37,326 nucleotides of DNA from a virus (IMGVR_UViG_3300028892_000792:1-37326), one strand, 5' to 3'; numbered from the stretch's first letter, positions 13,228 to 20,969 are shown. The notes: generated by a model not told the origin, from the sequence alone. Numbers and translations: made by a program.

Positions 13228-13784
13228 TGGATAATTTTTACCGGATACCGGAGTTAAAGTTTGACATTGACAAACTTCAAGAGGCTACTAATCAAGTGAT
13301 AAGTAGGGTTCCATTTGAGGGGGATGATCCTAGTATTATGTTGACACACATACCAGGAGACCTTAAGTCCACAACAGGAGACAACTTGGTTGGCCAGTAC
13401 TGGACTAATCCTGACCACGACGAGAACGAGATTTCTGTAGAGAAGGAAATTCAAGAGGAACTGTACACAGAAATCAGACCTGAGTTTGAGGATACATACT
13501 TCAAGTATGTCTATAATAAATGTTCAGAGAAGTTCCGACTAGGTAGGGTGCGCTTACTGTTACGAACTTACTGCACCATGCAGGACTGGCACCGAGACCC
13601 TGAGCCGCGCCTCAATATTCCTATAACAACTAATCCTGGAGCGCTGATGATCATTGACACAGAAGCAAGACACTTACCGGCTGATGGCTATGCTTGGCTT
13701 ACTAACACGGTAAATTATCATACTGCCATCAATGGTGGACGTAAAGATAGAATACATCTTATTGCTACAGTGTTCGATAAGTAG
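13227..13784 (+). CDS. aspartyl/asparaginyl beta-hydroxylase-like Fe(II)/2-oxoglutarate protein
   Basis: The C-terminal half reads MQDWHRDPEPRLNIPITTNP, then GYAWLTNTVNYHTAINGG and RKDRIHLIATVFD. The first His, the Asp two residues on, the later His in YHTAIN and the final Arg match the double-stranded beta-helix hydroxylases, which use iron and 2-oxoglutarate to hydroxylate side chains or small molecules. I start at ATG 13227 because it is coupled to the preceding frame. An upstream GTG/TTG extension would add a hydrophobic leader (VLLALALAVL). In this context the enzyme could tailor the product of the amide ligases. Confidence 0.65.
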   Translation: MDNFYRIPELKFDIDKLQEATNQVISRVPFEGDDPSIMLTHIPGDLKSTTGDNLVGQYWTNPDHDENEISVEKEIQEELYTEIRPEFEDTYFKYVYNKCSEKFRLGRVRLLLRTYCTMQDWHRDPEPRLNIPITTNPGALMIIDTEARHLPADGYAWLTNTVNYHTAINGGRKDRIHLIATVFDK

Positions 13785-13788
13785 ATGG

Positions 13789-13914
13789 ATGAGAATATTT
13801 ATCGTTATGATCCTGCTATTCTGGGTAGGATTAACCGCATATACAAACCTCATTCTACCTTTGCACCCCCAGGTTGGAAGCCTACGATCCTTATTAGGAT
13901 TAAATGAACGTTAA
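13789..13914 (+). CDS. 41-aa single-pass membrane peptide
   Basis: The frame MRIFIVMILLFWVGLTAYTN has a clear hydrophobic helix and a short tail. A competing frame starts at ATG 13785, directly after the hydroxylase stop (MDENIYRYDPAILGR, 40 residues). Neither has a strong ribosome site, so only one of the two is likely to be real. I favour the membrane peptide for its composition. Confidence 0.4.
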   Translation: MRIFIVMILLFWVGLTAYTNLILPLHPQVGSLRSLLGLNER

Positions 13915-13958
13915 AAAGCTAATTGAAACATCCCCTAACTTTTAAGATAGGAATGTAA

Positions 13959-14204
13959 ATGATCTATAACACTCACACCAACAGTTTTAGTGATACATTG
14001 GAAGAAGAAGCGCCTATACCTACTTTGGGAGAAGAAATGTCGGAGGAAGACCAAGCATCTAGAATAGCAAAAATAGCGGACGAAATAGAGTGGGCCTTTA
14101 CTTGGACAGAAACTGAGATAGGTAGTAATTATTGGATGGACGTAGTTCAAAACTTGATGGAAGTGTCTACAGTTATTAGGAATAGTGAAGGGAGAAGGGG
14201 GTAA
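13959..14204 (+). CDS. 81-aa acidic protein, first of a tandem pair
   Basis: The ATG follows AGGAATGTAA. The product opens MIYNTHTNSFSDTLEEEAPI and has a helical core, RIAKIADEIEWAFTWTE, followed by GSNYWMDVVQNLMEV. The next gene repeats the plan MIYN..TNSFS, RIA..., W..T..GS.YW, so the two are tandem duplicates. Strongly acidic overall. Function unknown. Confidence 0.7.
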   Translation: MIYNTHTNSFSDTLEEEAPIPTLGEEMSEEDQASRIAKIADEIEWAFTWTETEIGSNYWMDVVQNLMEVSTVIRNSEGRRG

Positions 14205-14205
14205 G

Positions 14206-14439
14206 ATGATCTACAATTCAGAAACCAACAGCTTTTCAGAGCAAGGCCCTTCGACAACTAGAACCGGAAGGGCTGCTCCTAGTGGACAGCGCTTTAGAAT
14301 AGCTGCTGACGCTATCAATGTTTTTCATTGGAACAGTACAGATCAGGGCTCTAGATATTGGGGAGATATCTATGAAGAATTAATGGTAATGCATAATGAC
14401 CTTCTTCGTAATGAAGGCAGTAGTGATGGGCCAGATTAA
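14206..14439 (+). CDS. 77-aa protein, second of a tandem pair
   Basis: ATG at 14206 follows GGAGAAGGGGG and starts MIYNSETNSFSEQ, matching the opening of the gene before. The core FRIAADAINVFHWNSTDQGS and RYWGDIYEELMVM aligns with the other copy. The linker is less acidic. The stop overlaps the nuclease start (TAATG), so the pair is likely cotranscribed with the nuclease. Confidence 0.7.
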   Translation: MIYNSETNSFSEQGPSTTRTGRAAPSGQRFRIAADAINVFHWNSTDQGSRYWGDIYEELMVMHNDLLRNEGSSDGPD

Positions 14440-15356
14440 TGGAGGATACACTAGGTGAACACAAATTCCAAAAGTATATTGGTGGTAGACAAATTGTTTG
14501 GGACGCATCCAGTTTTAGCACAGTGCAGGCCTGTCCCCAACTCTACCGATACAAACTCGAAGGCTATCGGTCCAAGGTAGAATCTATTGATCCCCTATGG
14601 GGTAGCGCCGTACATCGAGGAATGGAAGTCTTGGACACCCACCGGTTTTACGGCCACTCAAAGGATGAAGCCGTTTCAGACGCTGTTCAAACAATTCTGG
14701 CTGAGTTTTCAGCCCTGGGACAGAGTACGGATAACAAGAAAAACATGGAAACGGCCATCCGCGCCATCGTCTGGAGAGGAGAAGAGTTCTATTCTACAGA
14801 CCTCATGAAGATAGCCGCCCTCCCCAATGGGGACCCGGCGTTGGAAGTTAGGTTTGAGATACCCTTCCCTGGTACTGAGTTCAGAGTATCAGGGAAGATA
14901 GATAAGGTAGTGTGGTGGGAGAACGATCTCTATATTGTAGATACTAAAACCACTAAGTCAGGACTGGGTGATTGGTACTTCAACTACTTCGCCCCGGCGG
15001 TGCAGACTACCTGTTATATCTGGGCCACCAGGGATGTGTTAGGGATGCCAGTGAAGGGTTTCATTGTGGATGCCATCCAAACAGGAGTAAACTTCACTCG
15101 CTTTGGACGAGCCCCTTTCACTGTTACCCCTTCTCAGGTAGATGAGTGGCTTACTGACACAGCTATTACCTTAGGACAAGTTGAAAAGTATCATGAGTTA
15201 GATCACTGGCCCCGCAACTTCAATTCTTGTGGGAACTATGGGGGCTGTGTTTTCAGGGGGGTTTGCCGTAATGATCGTAGTCATAGGTCGGCCTTCCTTG
15301 ACGCGGACTTTAACTTCAAGCCCTACTTGGGTACACCATATCATGAGGAAACTTAA
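14439..15356 (+). CDS. Cas4/RecB-like PD-(D/E)XK nuclease with Fe-S cysteines
   Basis: The RecB-family motifs are present: AVHRG (motif I His), LEVRFEIP, GKIDKVVWW with its Asp, and IVDTKTTKSG (motif III D...K). A Cys in VQACPQLY near residue 31, and three more in NSCGNYGGCVFRGVC near the C-terminus, match the four-Cys 4Fe-4S clamp of Cas4 and AddB nucleases. Such phage enzymes process DNA ends for recombination or degrade host DNA. It sits upstream of a Sak4-like ATPase, a usual partner. Together with the phage IscU and IscA genes, it is a possible client for iron-sulfur assembly. Confidence 0.8.
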   Translation: MEDTLGEHKFQKYIGGRQIVWDASSFSTVQACPQLYRYKLEGYRSKVESIDPLWGSAVHRGMEVLDTHRFYGHSKDEAVSDAVQTILAEFSALGQSTDNKKNMETAIRAIVWRGEEFYSTDLMKIAALPNGDPALEVRFEIPFPGTEFRVSGKIDKVVWWENDLYIVDTKTTKSGLGDWYFNYFAPAVQTTCYIWATRDVLGMPVKGFIVDAIQTGVNFTRFGRAPFTVTPSQVDEWLTDTAITLGQVEKYHELDHWPRNFNSCGNYGGCVFRGVCRNDRSHRSAFLDADFNFKPYLGTPYHEET

Positions 15357-15391
15357 ATGGAAATAACTTATAATACAGGAGTTAATACATA

Positions 15392-15553
15392 ATGAGTTAT
15401 ATGTTGCCCTTACTGCTTATTTATTTTATTTGGCAGCTTATAAAACCAGCAAAAAACATCTTACGTACTCCTTTGTTTGGATGCTCTTTGGATTATTATA
15501 TTATTAAAGCATGTAAGCCAGACGAGAGGTTTAGTATGGAAAGATACCAGTAA
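15392..15553 (+). CDS. 53-aa single-pass membrane protein
   Basis: AGGAG lies ten bases before the ATG. The product begins MSYMLPLLLIYFIWQLIKPA, an N-terminal membrane helix, and ends polar with two Cys (FGCSLDYYIIKACKPDERF). A preceding 11-codon frame (15357, MEITYNTGVNT) may be a leader. Function unknown. Confidence 0.55.
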   Translation: MSYMLPLLLIYFIWQLIKPAKNILRTPLFGCSLDYYIIKACKPDERFSMERYQ

Positions 15554-15589
15554 TTAACATCTTAGAGAGTAGAGCAGGAGGAATGTGTA

Positions 15590-15673
15590 ATGGAAGTAAT
15601 TATAATATTCACTGTAATGGGTGCGATATGCGGGGTATTTTTTGGTTCATCTAAGGAGAGAGAGAAGCCATAA
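15590..15673 (+). CDS. 27-aa membrane micropeptide
   Basis: A strong GGAGGA stands nine bases before the ATG. The product MEVIIIFTVMGAICGVFFGS is a single hydrophobic helix with a charged tail (SKEREKP). The excellent ribosome site is the main support. Confidence 0.55.
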   Translation: MEVIIIFTVMGAICGVFFGSSKEREKP

Positions 15674-15689
15674 ACACCAAGGAGGGAAA

Positions 15690-15947
15690 TTGAACAGAAA
15701 TGATTGGTTAGAATACATTGGTGAGCACAGCGATGATGTCGAAGACAAGGACAAAATGATAGAACGACTCAAAGATGAAATCGTAGACATCACACACCCT
15801 GAGTTTGGTTCTATGTGGGATACGGTAAGGGAAGAGTGTGCAAAGGAGAGGGAGGCTTGTGCAAAAGTGGCAGATGACGAAGATGATCGCCGTCACGGTA
15901 TAGCAAATAACATTTCCATCATCATCAGAGCGAGGGGAAATGAGTAG
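15690..15947 (+). CDS. 85-aa charged helical protein, TTG start
   Basis: AAGGAGGG lies just before the TTG at 15690 (MNRNDWLEYIGEHSDDVEDK), whereas the in-frame ATG at 15621 lies inside the previous gene and has no ribosome site. The product is acidic and helical; the segment VREECAKEREACAKVADD is a form common in small phage proteins of unknown function. Confidence 0.6.
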   Translation: MNRNDWLEYIGEHSDDVEDKDKMIERLKDEIVDITHPEFGSMWDTVREECAKEREACAKVADDEDDRRHGIANNISIIIRARGNE

Positions 15948-16194
15948 GGCCAAGCGCGAAAAGAAAGTCAAGCACACCTACCACAACCTAAAATTTACAA
16001 TGAAGGAACATAGGGAACTCAACGCCCTCAACCAAATGCATTCCCTATGGTACATCAGTGATGTTACCAAGGGTCAGCACGGCACAATAGTGGGAAGATT
16101 TAGGCTAATTACCTTGGCCGAAGTAGCATTGGATGCATTGAATAAGAGGTGGCCCCTCAGAAACAAGCGCAAATATATAAGGAGAAATCCATGA
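15940..16194 (+). CDS. 84-aa basic protein
   Basis: The ATG follows GAGGGGAA and overlaps the previous stop. The product is very basic at both ends (MSRAKREKKVKHTYHNLKFT; NKRWPLRNKRKYIRRNP), with the middle MHSLWYISDVTKGQHGTIVG. It may be a nucleic-acid-binding protein. Not recognised. Confidence 0.65.
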   Translation: MSRAKREKKVKHTYHNLKFTMKEHRELNALNQMHSLWYISDVTKGQHGTIVGRFRLITLAEVALDALNKRWPLRNKRKYIRRNP

Positions 16195-16412
16195 ATAGTG
16201 ACTCACGGCTCAATATATTGGAGGAAAAGTTTGAGTGCTTAATGGACTGCCATAAGGACATACAAGACGCACTTAGCAATTTTGAGTCCTTGATTGCACA
16301 CTTTGACTCCGAAATACTCAACTTGAAAAGTAACGGATACGAATATGAGCCAAGAATGCGCATGGAACTAAAAGAGGAACTGGAACTGGAAGAGGAACTA
16401 GAAAATGAGTGA
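16191..16412 (+). CDS. 73-aa coiled-coil protein with acidic tail
   Basis: ATG at 16191 follows AAGGAGA and overlaps the previous stop (ATGA). The product MNSDSRLNILEEKFECLMDC is helical with heptad spacing and ends in a Glu/Leu-rich run (ELKEELELEEELENE). Its basic neighbour may be a partner. Confidence 0.65.
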   Translation: MNSDSRLNILEEKFECLMDCHKDIQDALSNFESLIAHFDSEILNLKSNGYEYEPRMRMELKEELELEEELENE

Positions 16413-16776
16413 CGTAATTGATTTCACACCTAAACTAAAAGAGAAACACCTCGATAAGATGATGGCCGAGGCCGCCGAAACTCCCGCCGCCGAGTGGACA
16501 CCAATCCAGGCACTAGATCAAGCCCGTGAGTGGGCGGCGGCTCGGGGGGCAGACAAGTGTATTGTTATATGGACCGAGGCCCCACCCCCTGATCCAGTTA
16601 TAACCAAAGACGATGGCACAAGAGTTGTGCTTTCTGATGGCGTAGAGACCCCGACGGGTATGGTTGGACCAGTACAGTCTCAGTCAGTCTACTACATGAT
16701 CTCAAACATGGACCGATCAGACGCGCTCGCCCTAGTGGTACACCTTGGAAAGAAACTGATAACGGAGTGGTTTTAA
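16405..16776 (+). CDS. 123-aa protein of unknown function
   Basis: The start overlaps the previous stop. A helical N-terminus (KEKHLDKMMAEAAE, IQALDQAREWAAARGADKC) is followed by strands (CIVIWTEAP, TRVVLSDGVETPTG) and a final helix (ALALVVHLGKKL). Many phages carry a protein of this size with a similar W-T-P...A..WA pattern, but I cannot name it. Contains one GGGGGCAG octamer at 16545. Confidence 0.6.
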   Translation: MSDVIDFTPKLKEKHLDKMMAEAAETPAAEWTPIQALDQAREWAAARGADKCIVIWTEAPPPDPVITKDDGTRVVLSDGVETPTGMVGPVQSQSVYYMISNMDRSDALALVVHLGKKLITEWF

Positions 16777-16949
16777 TGACTAGAGTAAACGATGTAGGAA
16801 TGATTACAGAGGCTGTAGAAAAGTTAGCCCGCAGTATGGAAGTTTTAGATCTTGAGGAGTGCTTTATACGACATGAACTTGAGCATTACTTAAATAAAGC
16901 ACCTAAGGCAGAGGTAGAGCAGCTCATTATTGATTGGATGGGGAAATGA
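16776..16949 (+). CDS. 57-aa helical protein
   Basis: It starts in TAATG (MTRVNDVGMITEAVEKLARS) and is entirely helical and acidic (LEECFIRHELEHYLNKAPKA, EVEQLIIDWMG). The stop overlaps the next start (ATGA). Function unknown. Confidence 0.6.
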   Translation: MTRVNDVGMITEAVEKLARSMEVLDLEECFIRHELEHYLNKAPKAEVEQLIIDWMGK

Positions 16950-17134
16950 AGTACAGAATTATCGATGATGGAAGTAGGTTTTGGGACGTACCCATCCGAA
17001 TAGAAGAACTGTGCACAGTAACCGGTTGGAATTTTAAAGGTTGTTTCTTCACATACTGGGGCGCTCGCCACGGTTTAAAGAAGCTAATGAAGCTACCTAA
17101 AGAAAAGATTGTGCTGTATGAGACAGAGAATTGA
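16946..17134 (+). CDS. 62-aa protein of unknown function
   Basis: ATG at 16946 (MKYRIIDDGSRFWDVPIRIE) lies in an ATGA overlap. A mixed alpha/beta body with several aromatics (GCFFTYWGARHGLKKLMKL) and two Cys is seen. It overlaps the cyclotransferase-like gene by four bases. Confidence 0.6.
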   Translation: MKYRIIDDGSRFWDVPIRIEELCTVTGWNFKGCFFTYWGARHGLKKLMKLPKEKIVLYETEN

Positions 17135-17535
17135 AAAAGATATTTGTTTATGGTACACTTAAGAATGGTTACCCTCTAAACAGTTGGTTAGAGAGGGAGG
17201 AACTATTGGACCCCGACTATATCACCCACGAAGCTCACTACGATCTCTATGATCTTGGGGGAGCTCCCGGTATGAAGTGGGTGGGTGATGGAGGCTATCA
17301 GATACGGGGCGAAGTGTGGAGTATGAACGATTTGACCGAGAACAATCTGGGCCTTGTTGAGGGGAGCGCATACAAGTTACGCCACCTGCCCCCCGATCCA
17401 AACCTACACTTTTTTGAGTTCCAATATCTTGGAAAATTTATACCACCAATAGGCCATAGATTAAAGGAGTGGACATGGTCGAGTTACAGGTCTATCGAGA
17501 CGGAAAGCGAGAGGGGTCTATCAAGATTAACATAG
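17131..17535 (+). CDS. gamma-glutamylcyclotransferase-like (GGCT/AIG2) protein
   Basis: The start is TTG, overlapping the previous stop. The product opens IFVYGTLKNGYPLNSWLE, the YGTLKxG loop that binds the gamma-glutamyl group, and later has VEGSAYKLR, whose Glu is the usual catalytic acid/base. The strand RGEVWSM and the closing FEFQYLGK complete the fold. Family members release 5-oxoproline from gamma-glutamyl amines or amino acids. Together with the amidoligases this suggests that the phage makes and trims gamma-glutamyl-type bonds. The C-terminus overlaps the next gene by 61 bases. Confidence 0.75.
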   Translation: MKKIFVYGTLKNGYPLNSWLEREELLDPDYITHEAHYDLYDLGGAPGMKWVGDGGYQIRGEVWSMNDLTENNLGLVEGSAYKLRHLPPDPNLHFFEFQYLGKFIPPIGHRLKEWTWSSYRSIETESERGLSRLT

Positions 17536-17642
17536 ACTTCTTCGATTTACAAAAAGGGCTGACAGTCCCCGTCAAGAATGAGATGGGAATCATTCAGTTC
17601 CGAGCCAGAAGGGGGTTTATCGTTGAAATAATGCACAACTAG
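17475..17642 (+). CDS. 55-aa beta-rich protein
   Basis: AAAGGAG stands five bases before ATG 17475. The product (MVELQVYRDGKREGSIKINI, then LTVPVKNEMGIIQFRARRGF) looks like a small beta barrel. It overlaps the cyclotransferase-like gene in another frame and stops two bases before the next promoter. Unknown function. Confidence 0.65.
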   Translation: MVELQVYRDGKREGSIKINIDFFDLQKGLTVPVKNEMGIIQFRARRGFIVEIMHN

Positions 17643-17644
17643 GC

Positions 17645-17673
17645 TTGACAAAATATTAAAAGCGGCGTATAAT
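17645..17673 (+). promoter_or_regulatory. consensus promoter of the recombination/replication operon
   Basis: TTGACA, 17 bases, TATAAT: a full consensus. The leader of about 45 bases holds a small hairpin (GCGT/ACGC, about 17689-17702) and AAGGAGGG before the ATG at 17727. It should drive the Sak4-like and putative SSB genes strongly. Confidence 0.85.
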
Positions 17674-17726
17674 GGGAGGACATAAAGCGTTGAACTACGC
17701 CAAACCGTTCATTATAAGGAGGGCTC

Positions 17727-18509
17727 ATGCCCGCATATACCGATCACACCGTGGGGTCGAGAACTAAACTCCTTCTCTGTGGAGATTCAGGTTCCGGTAA
17801 GACCTCATCCCTCGCCACATTAGCCAACGCAGGCTACAATCTCAGGATCGCAGACTTTGATGCCGGTCTAGATGTTCTAGGAAACTATCTAGAGGGTGAT
17901 GCTGCGTCCCGAGTACACTATGTTACACTTCGTGACTCTATGAAAAACGCAACAGCCTTCCAGGATTTTTCCAAGCTGCTCACTATAGGCTGGGAAGATT
18001 TTGGATTGCCCAAAGATTGGGGAGATAATGATGTCCTGGTTATCGACAGCCTTACATTCCTTGCGAACTCAGCTATGCGTCGGATACTCCAACGAGACGG
18101 AAAGAAATTCACAGACCAGCCCGCCATCCAACACTGGGGGGAGGCAGGGAGGGACATTGAACTTCTCATTCAGTGGCTTACATCCGATGAACTACCATGT
18201 AACTTGGTCGTCACCACACATGTCCAATATTATGATGAGCCAGGGGGAGGTAGTCGGGCCTATCCAGTGGCTCTCGGACGGAAGCTTCCGACTATTATTG
18301 GACGATACTTTAATACGGTACTTCGCATCGATGTTAAACCGTCAAAAACAGGAGGGTCCCGCATCCTAAGGACTGCCAGTGATTACAAAATGGACCTCAA
18401 AAATCCAGCACCAAAACAAATAGACCCCGAGGTTGACTTAGACCTCAACCTCATATTCAAGGGCATACAACAACGTGCCAAAAATTCTACCAACCAGAAA
18501 AAGGAGTAA
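17727..18509 (+). CDS. Sak4-like RecA-fold recombination ATPase
   Basis: The Walker A motif is LLLCGDSGSGKTSSLATL (about residues 12-29), with DVLVIDSLTF as Walker B (about 107-116) and LVVTTHVQY as the sensor-like strand. Length and motif order fit the Sak4 group of phage single-strand annealing/recombination ATPases. It lies under a consensus promoter and directly before a putative ssDNA-binding protein, the common arrangement of this module, and downstream of a Cas4-like nuclease. Confidence 0.75.
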   Translation: MPAYTDHTVGSRTKLLLCGDSGSGKTSSLATLANAGYNLRIADFDAGLDVLGNYLEGDAASRVHYVTLRDSMKNATAFQDFSKLLTIGWEDFGLPKDWGDNDVLVIDSLTFLANSAMRRILQRDGKKFTDQPAIQHWGEAGRDIELLIQWLTSDELPCNLVVTTHVQYYDEPGGGSRAYPVALGRKLPTIIGRYFNTVLRIDVKPSKTGGSRILRTASDYKMDLKNPAPKQIDPEVDLDLNLIFKGIQQRAKNSTNQKKE

Positions 18510-18512
18510 TAT

Positions 18513-18971
18513 ATGGTTGATCTTTCTAACTTCGTTTCTATGTCGTTCGGGGCTGTTCCCGAGCAGAAGCTGCTAGCTGAGGGCATCTATGAGATGGTCA
18601 TCAGTGGGTACTATGATACCCAGTATGAGAAGGACGGTGAGACCCGGACTATCATTAACATCCGTCTCAAGGCCGCAGAGGTTGTTGAAGCAGACTTTGA
18701 GGAGGAGGACCTTGACGTGTCGGAGCCTGTGCGTATGACCTTCTTCTGTACCGGTCCGGCCCTTGCTCAGAAGAGTCCGGTGATTTCTGTTCGTGCCTTT
18801 GTGCGGGATATTCTTGACCTGTCTACTGATGAGGTGGACCAGCTGGATGTTGGCCCCGCACTAGAGATGTTGACTGGTCGCCGCTTCCGTGCAGTCCTTC
18901 GCCATGAGATGGGCGGGAAAAACAAGGACGTGAAGGAAGCCAAGGTTGCGAAGATTCTCGAAGTAGTTTAA
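18513..18971 (+). CDS. putative ssDNA-binding protein (DUF669-like)
   Basis: The product (152 residues) is beta-rich with an acidic stretch (VVEADFEEEDLDVSEPVRMT) and follows the Sak4-like ATPase by three bases. The phrase LAEGIYEMVISGYYDTQYEK and the later ALEMLTGRRFRAVLRHE resemble the OB-like proteins that replace SSB in many phages. There is no long acidic tail. The assignment rests on layout and pattern, not on a decisive motif. A terminator follows directly. Confidence 0.55.
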   Translation: MVDLSNFVSMSFGAVPEQKLLAEGIYEMVISGYYDTQYEKDGETRTIINIRLKAAEVVEADFEEEDLDVSEPVRMTFFCTGPALAQKSPVISVRAFVRDILDLSTDEVDQLDVGPALEMLTGRRFRAVLRHEMGGKNKDVKEAKVAKILEVV

Positions 18972-18984
18972 CTCTGGGGGGAGG

Positions 18985-19014
18985 AGAGGGGTCCTTTCAG
19001 AAGGGGACCCCTCT
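18985..19014 (+). terminator. rho-independent terminator after the putative SSB gene
   Basis: AGAGGGGTCC and GGACCCCTCT form a perfect ten-pair stem around a ten-base loop, followed by TTCATTT. The short T run suggests partial read-through, which would lower expression of the glycosylase/exonuclease gene starting ten bases later. Confidence 0.8.
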
Positions 19015-19024
19015 TTCATTTGCC

Positions 19025-20098
19025 ATGAGCACATCATTAGTATTAAATCCTGTCGGCCCTCATCTACCCACCTCAAATCCTAGTCGCCTCGCATTTGTGG
19101 GGGAAGCCCCCGGTGCGCAAGAGATTATGGCAGGGGAACCTTTCGTAGGTAAGGCTGGGGAGGAGTTCAATCGGTGGCTCCATCATGCTGGACTCAAGCG
19201 TGAGGAACACCTCATCACCAACGTCTTCAAGTACAAACCGGTACAAAACAAGATTGCAACTTTCTTTGTCAAGAAAACTGCGGCCAAGAGGATAGAGGGA
19301 TGGAAGCCTCTGTTTCCGTACCATTCCACCCAAGGGTTTTGTATACAAGAGAGGGAGCCTGATCTACTCATACTAAGGGAGGAGTTAAGAAGTGCCAACA
19401 TCAAAGTCGTGGTCGGAATGGGAGCAACAGCGCTATGGGCTTTTACAGGCCTATCAAAAATCACTGCTCACCGGGGAACTATTTTCACTTCGGAGTTCTT
19501 TGACAGAATACTGTTCATACCCACTTTCCATCCCTCATATATCCAACGCGGGAACTTCGACAAGCGGTCCTTTGTTATGGCCGATATTCTCAAAGCCAAA
19601 GGAGAACTAGACTCTGACGCAGTGACTTATACTGAGCGGGAGATACGAACCGAACCCACCTTTGATGATGCTTTATATGAGTTGGGAATGATGGTAGGTA
19701 TTGAAGAGCCTATAGCCTGTGATATTGAGACAGGCTGGGATCAGATAACTTGCATAGCTTTTTCACCTACCCCAACTCAGTCATTAGTAATCCCTTTCTG
19801 GGACAGTAGTAAGCCAAACAATTGTTACTGGGACTCGGAACTGCGCGAAACCATGGTGTGGGATTCAGTTAAGGCTTTACTTGAAAGTGATACCACTTTC
19901 ATCTTTCACAACGGGGCCTATGATATCATGTGGCTCAAGGAACGAATGGGCATCAATGTCCACACCCCCTTTGAAGACACCATGCATATGCACCACGCGA
20001 TGCAACCTGAATTACCCAAGGCCCTCGGGGTTTTAGGATCATTGTACACCAAGGAAGCTAGCTGGAAACATTTGGTCAAACACGTAGAGGAGAAATGA
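19025..20098 (+). CDS. uracil-DNA glycosylase fused to the N-terminal part of a PolA 3'-5' exonuclease domain
   Basis: Residues 1-190 are a family 4/5-type uracil-DNA glycosylase: VGEAPGAQE (26-33) and FHPSYIQRGN (HPS at 169-171). The four cluster cysteines of family 4 are absent; only Cys106 is in the domain. Residues about 225-350 begin the DnaQ-like exonuclease of a family A polymerase: ACDIETG (Exo I) and FHNGAYDIMW (Exo II). The chain stops after WKHLVKHVEEK, before Exo III. The missing motif is at the start of the polymerase at 21729, about 1.6 kb away. No clear ribosome site precedes the ATG. Confidence 0.8.
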   Translation: MSTSLVLNPVGPHLPTSNPSRLAFVGEAPGAQEIMAGEPFVGKAGEEFNRWLHHAGLKREEHLITNVFKYKPVQNKIATFFVKKTAAKRIEGWKPLFPYHSTQGFCIQEREPDLLILREELRSANIKVVVGMGATALWAFTGLSKITAHRGTIFTSEFFDRILFIPTFHPSYIQRGNFDKRSFVMADILKAKGELDSDAVTYTEREIRTEPTFDDALYELGMMVGIEEPIACDIETGWDQITCIAFSPTPTQSLVIPFWDSSKPNNCYWDSELRETMVWDSVKALLESDTTFIFHNGAYDIMWLKERMGINVHTPFEDTMHMHHAMQPELPKALGVLGSLYTKEASWKHLVKHVEEK

Positions 20099-20373
20099 TG
20101 TTAAGAATAACGCTTGAACTAACTGATCGAACCTTAGGGCCTGTCCTAGCTACAAAGAGTGTAGCAGTAGACGGATTCTATATAATCGTTATGTCTGACG
20201 GAACAAAGTTGAGCACCCCTATGAACCGCATTGTGGTAATTAAGGAGGAACCGGTTGATGTCTCAAACACCAATGATGTCCGCTCTGGAAACAGTGACAA
20301 GACAGCTGTCGTTCTGGGTGATAGCGGCAACGTTCAGTCTCTGGTGGATACCGGAAGTGGCCCCGACTCTTAA
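20095..20373 (+). CDS. 92-aa protein, first gene inside the polymerase split
   Basis: It starts ATGATG, overlapping the exonuclease stop. The first half is beta-rich (LRITLELTDRTLGPVLATKS, VDGFYIIVMSDGTKLSTP). The second half is Ser/Asp-rich and overlaps the next gene in another frame. Not recognised. Confidence 0.55.
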   Translation: MMLRITLELTDRTLGPVLATKSVAVDGFYIIVMSDGTKLSTPMNRIVVIKEEPVDVSNTNDVRSGNSDKTAVVLGDSGNVQSLVDTGSGPDS

Positions 20374-20458
20374 GGCCGCTCTCTGGATTAACTGGCCCTA
20401 CCTATTGATGGCATTTGGGTGGGGGTATATAGTGAGGCGGGGATTCAATAAGCTGTGA
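20258..20458 (+). CDS. 66-aa membrane protein, holin-like
   Basis: AAGGAGGA precedes the ATG at 20258. Two hydrophobic segments (LSFWVIAATFSLWWIPEVAP and ALWINWPYLLMAFGWGYIV) and a short basic tail (RRGFNKL) are seen. Its stop overlaps the GTG of a small lipoprotein. The pair recalls lysis or envelope accessory genes, but this is inference. Confidence 0.6.
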   Translation: MSQTPMMSALETVTRQLSFWVIAATFSLWWIPEVAPTLKAALWINWPYLLMAFGWGYIVRRGFNKL

Positions 20459-20541
20459 AGTATCTATCACTTCTCCTACTAAGTGGATGCGCCTTCCTCC
20501 CTGCCCCCTTTTCCCAACTGTCTAATATAATCAATGCCTAA
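20455..20541 (+). CDS. 28-aa lipoprotein
   Basis: The GTG start overlaps the previous stop (GTGA). The product MKYLSLLLLSGCAFLPAPFS has a short signal peptide with a classical lipobox, LSGC, so the mature chain would be only 17 residues. It may be an outer-membrane spanin-like partner of the membrane protein before it. A nine-codon frame (MAEYVEDIK) follows before the IscA-like gene. Confidence 0.6.
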   Translation: MKYLSLLLLSGCAFLPAPFSQLSNIINA

Positions 20542-20580
20542 CAATTAATGGCTGAATATGTAGAGGATATAAAATAAGAT

Positions 20581-20907
20581 ATGGATATTACAATTTCTGA
20601 TAATGCGGCGAAGCGTATCTCTGAGCTAGTCGCCAAGGATGGAAGGTCTGAACTAATGCTTAGAGTCTTAATCTCTGGCGGTGGGTGCTCGGGCTTCACA
20701 TGTGAATTTAGTCTAGAAGAGAAACAGACTAACCTAGACATAGAATTTATACATCAGGGCAGCAAGGTCGTTGTGGATATGGTGTCTCTGGGTTATGTTA
20801 AGGGTTCAGAGTTAGACTTCGTAGATGAAGTTATGGGATCGTATTTCTCCCTCAAAAATCCTAATGCCAAATCTACCTGTGGATGTGGTGCTTCCTTTGC
20901 TGTATGA
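20581..20907 (+). CDS. IscA/ErpA/HesB-like A-type iron-sulfur carrier
   Basis: The 108-residue protein is full length for the family. It has ISDNAAKRISEL at the start, LISGGGCSGFTCEF (first conserved Cys) in the middle, and STCGCGASFAV (the CxC pair) at the end: the three Cys that bind iron or a cluster. A-type carriers move Fe-S clusters from a scaffold such as IscU to client proteins. The same window carries iscU. The gene sits inside the stretch that splits the polymerase, upstream of an independent promoter. Confidence 0.9.
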   Translation: MDITISDNAAKRISELVAKDGRSELMLRVLISGGGCSGFTCEFSLEEKQTNLDIEFIHQGSKVVVDMVSLGYVKGSELDFVDEVMGSYFSLKNPNAKSTCGCGASFAV

Positions 20908-20940
20908 AAACGTCAAAATTTACTAAAAATTTCTGGAGAC

Positions 20941-20969
20941 TTGACGGGTTTTGAAATCCATGGTATAAT
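20941..20969 (+). promoter_or_regulatory. strong promoter, predicted leaderless
   Basis: TTGACG, 17 bases, TATAAT, then six bases (CTCTGG) and the ATG of the 94-residue gene. No Shine-Dalgarno site can fit. It should also transcribe the DUF3310-like and polymerase genes. Confidence 0.8.
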
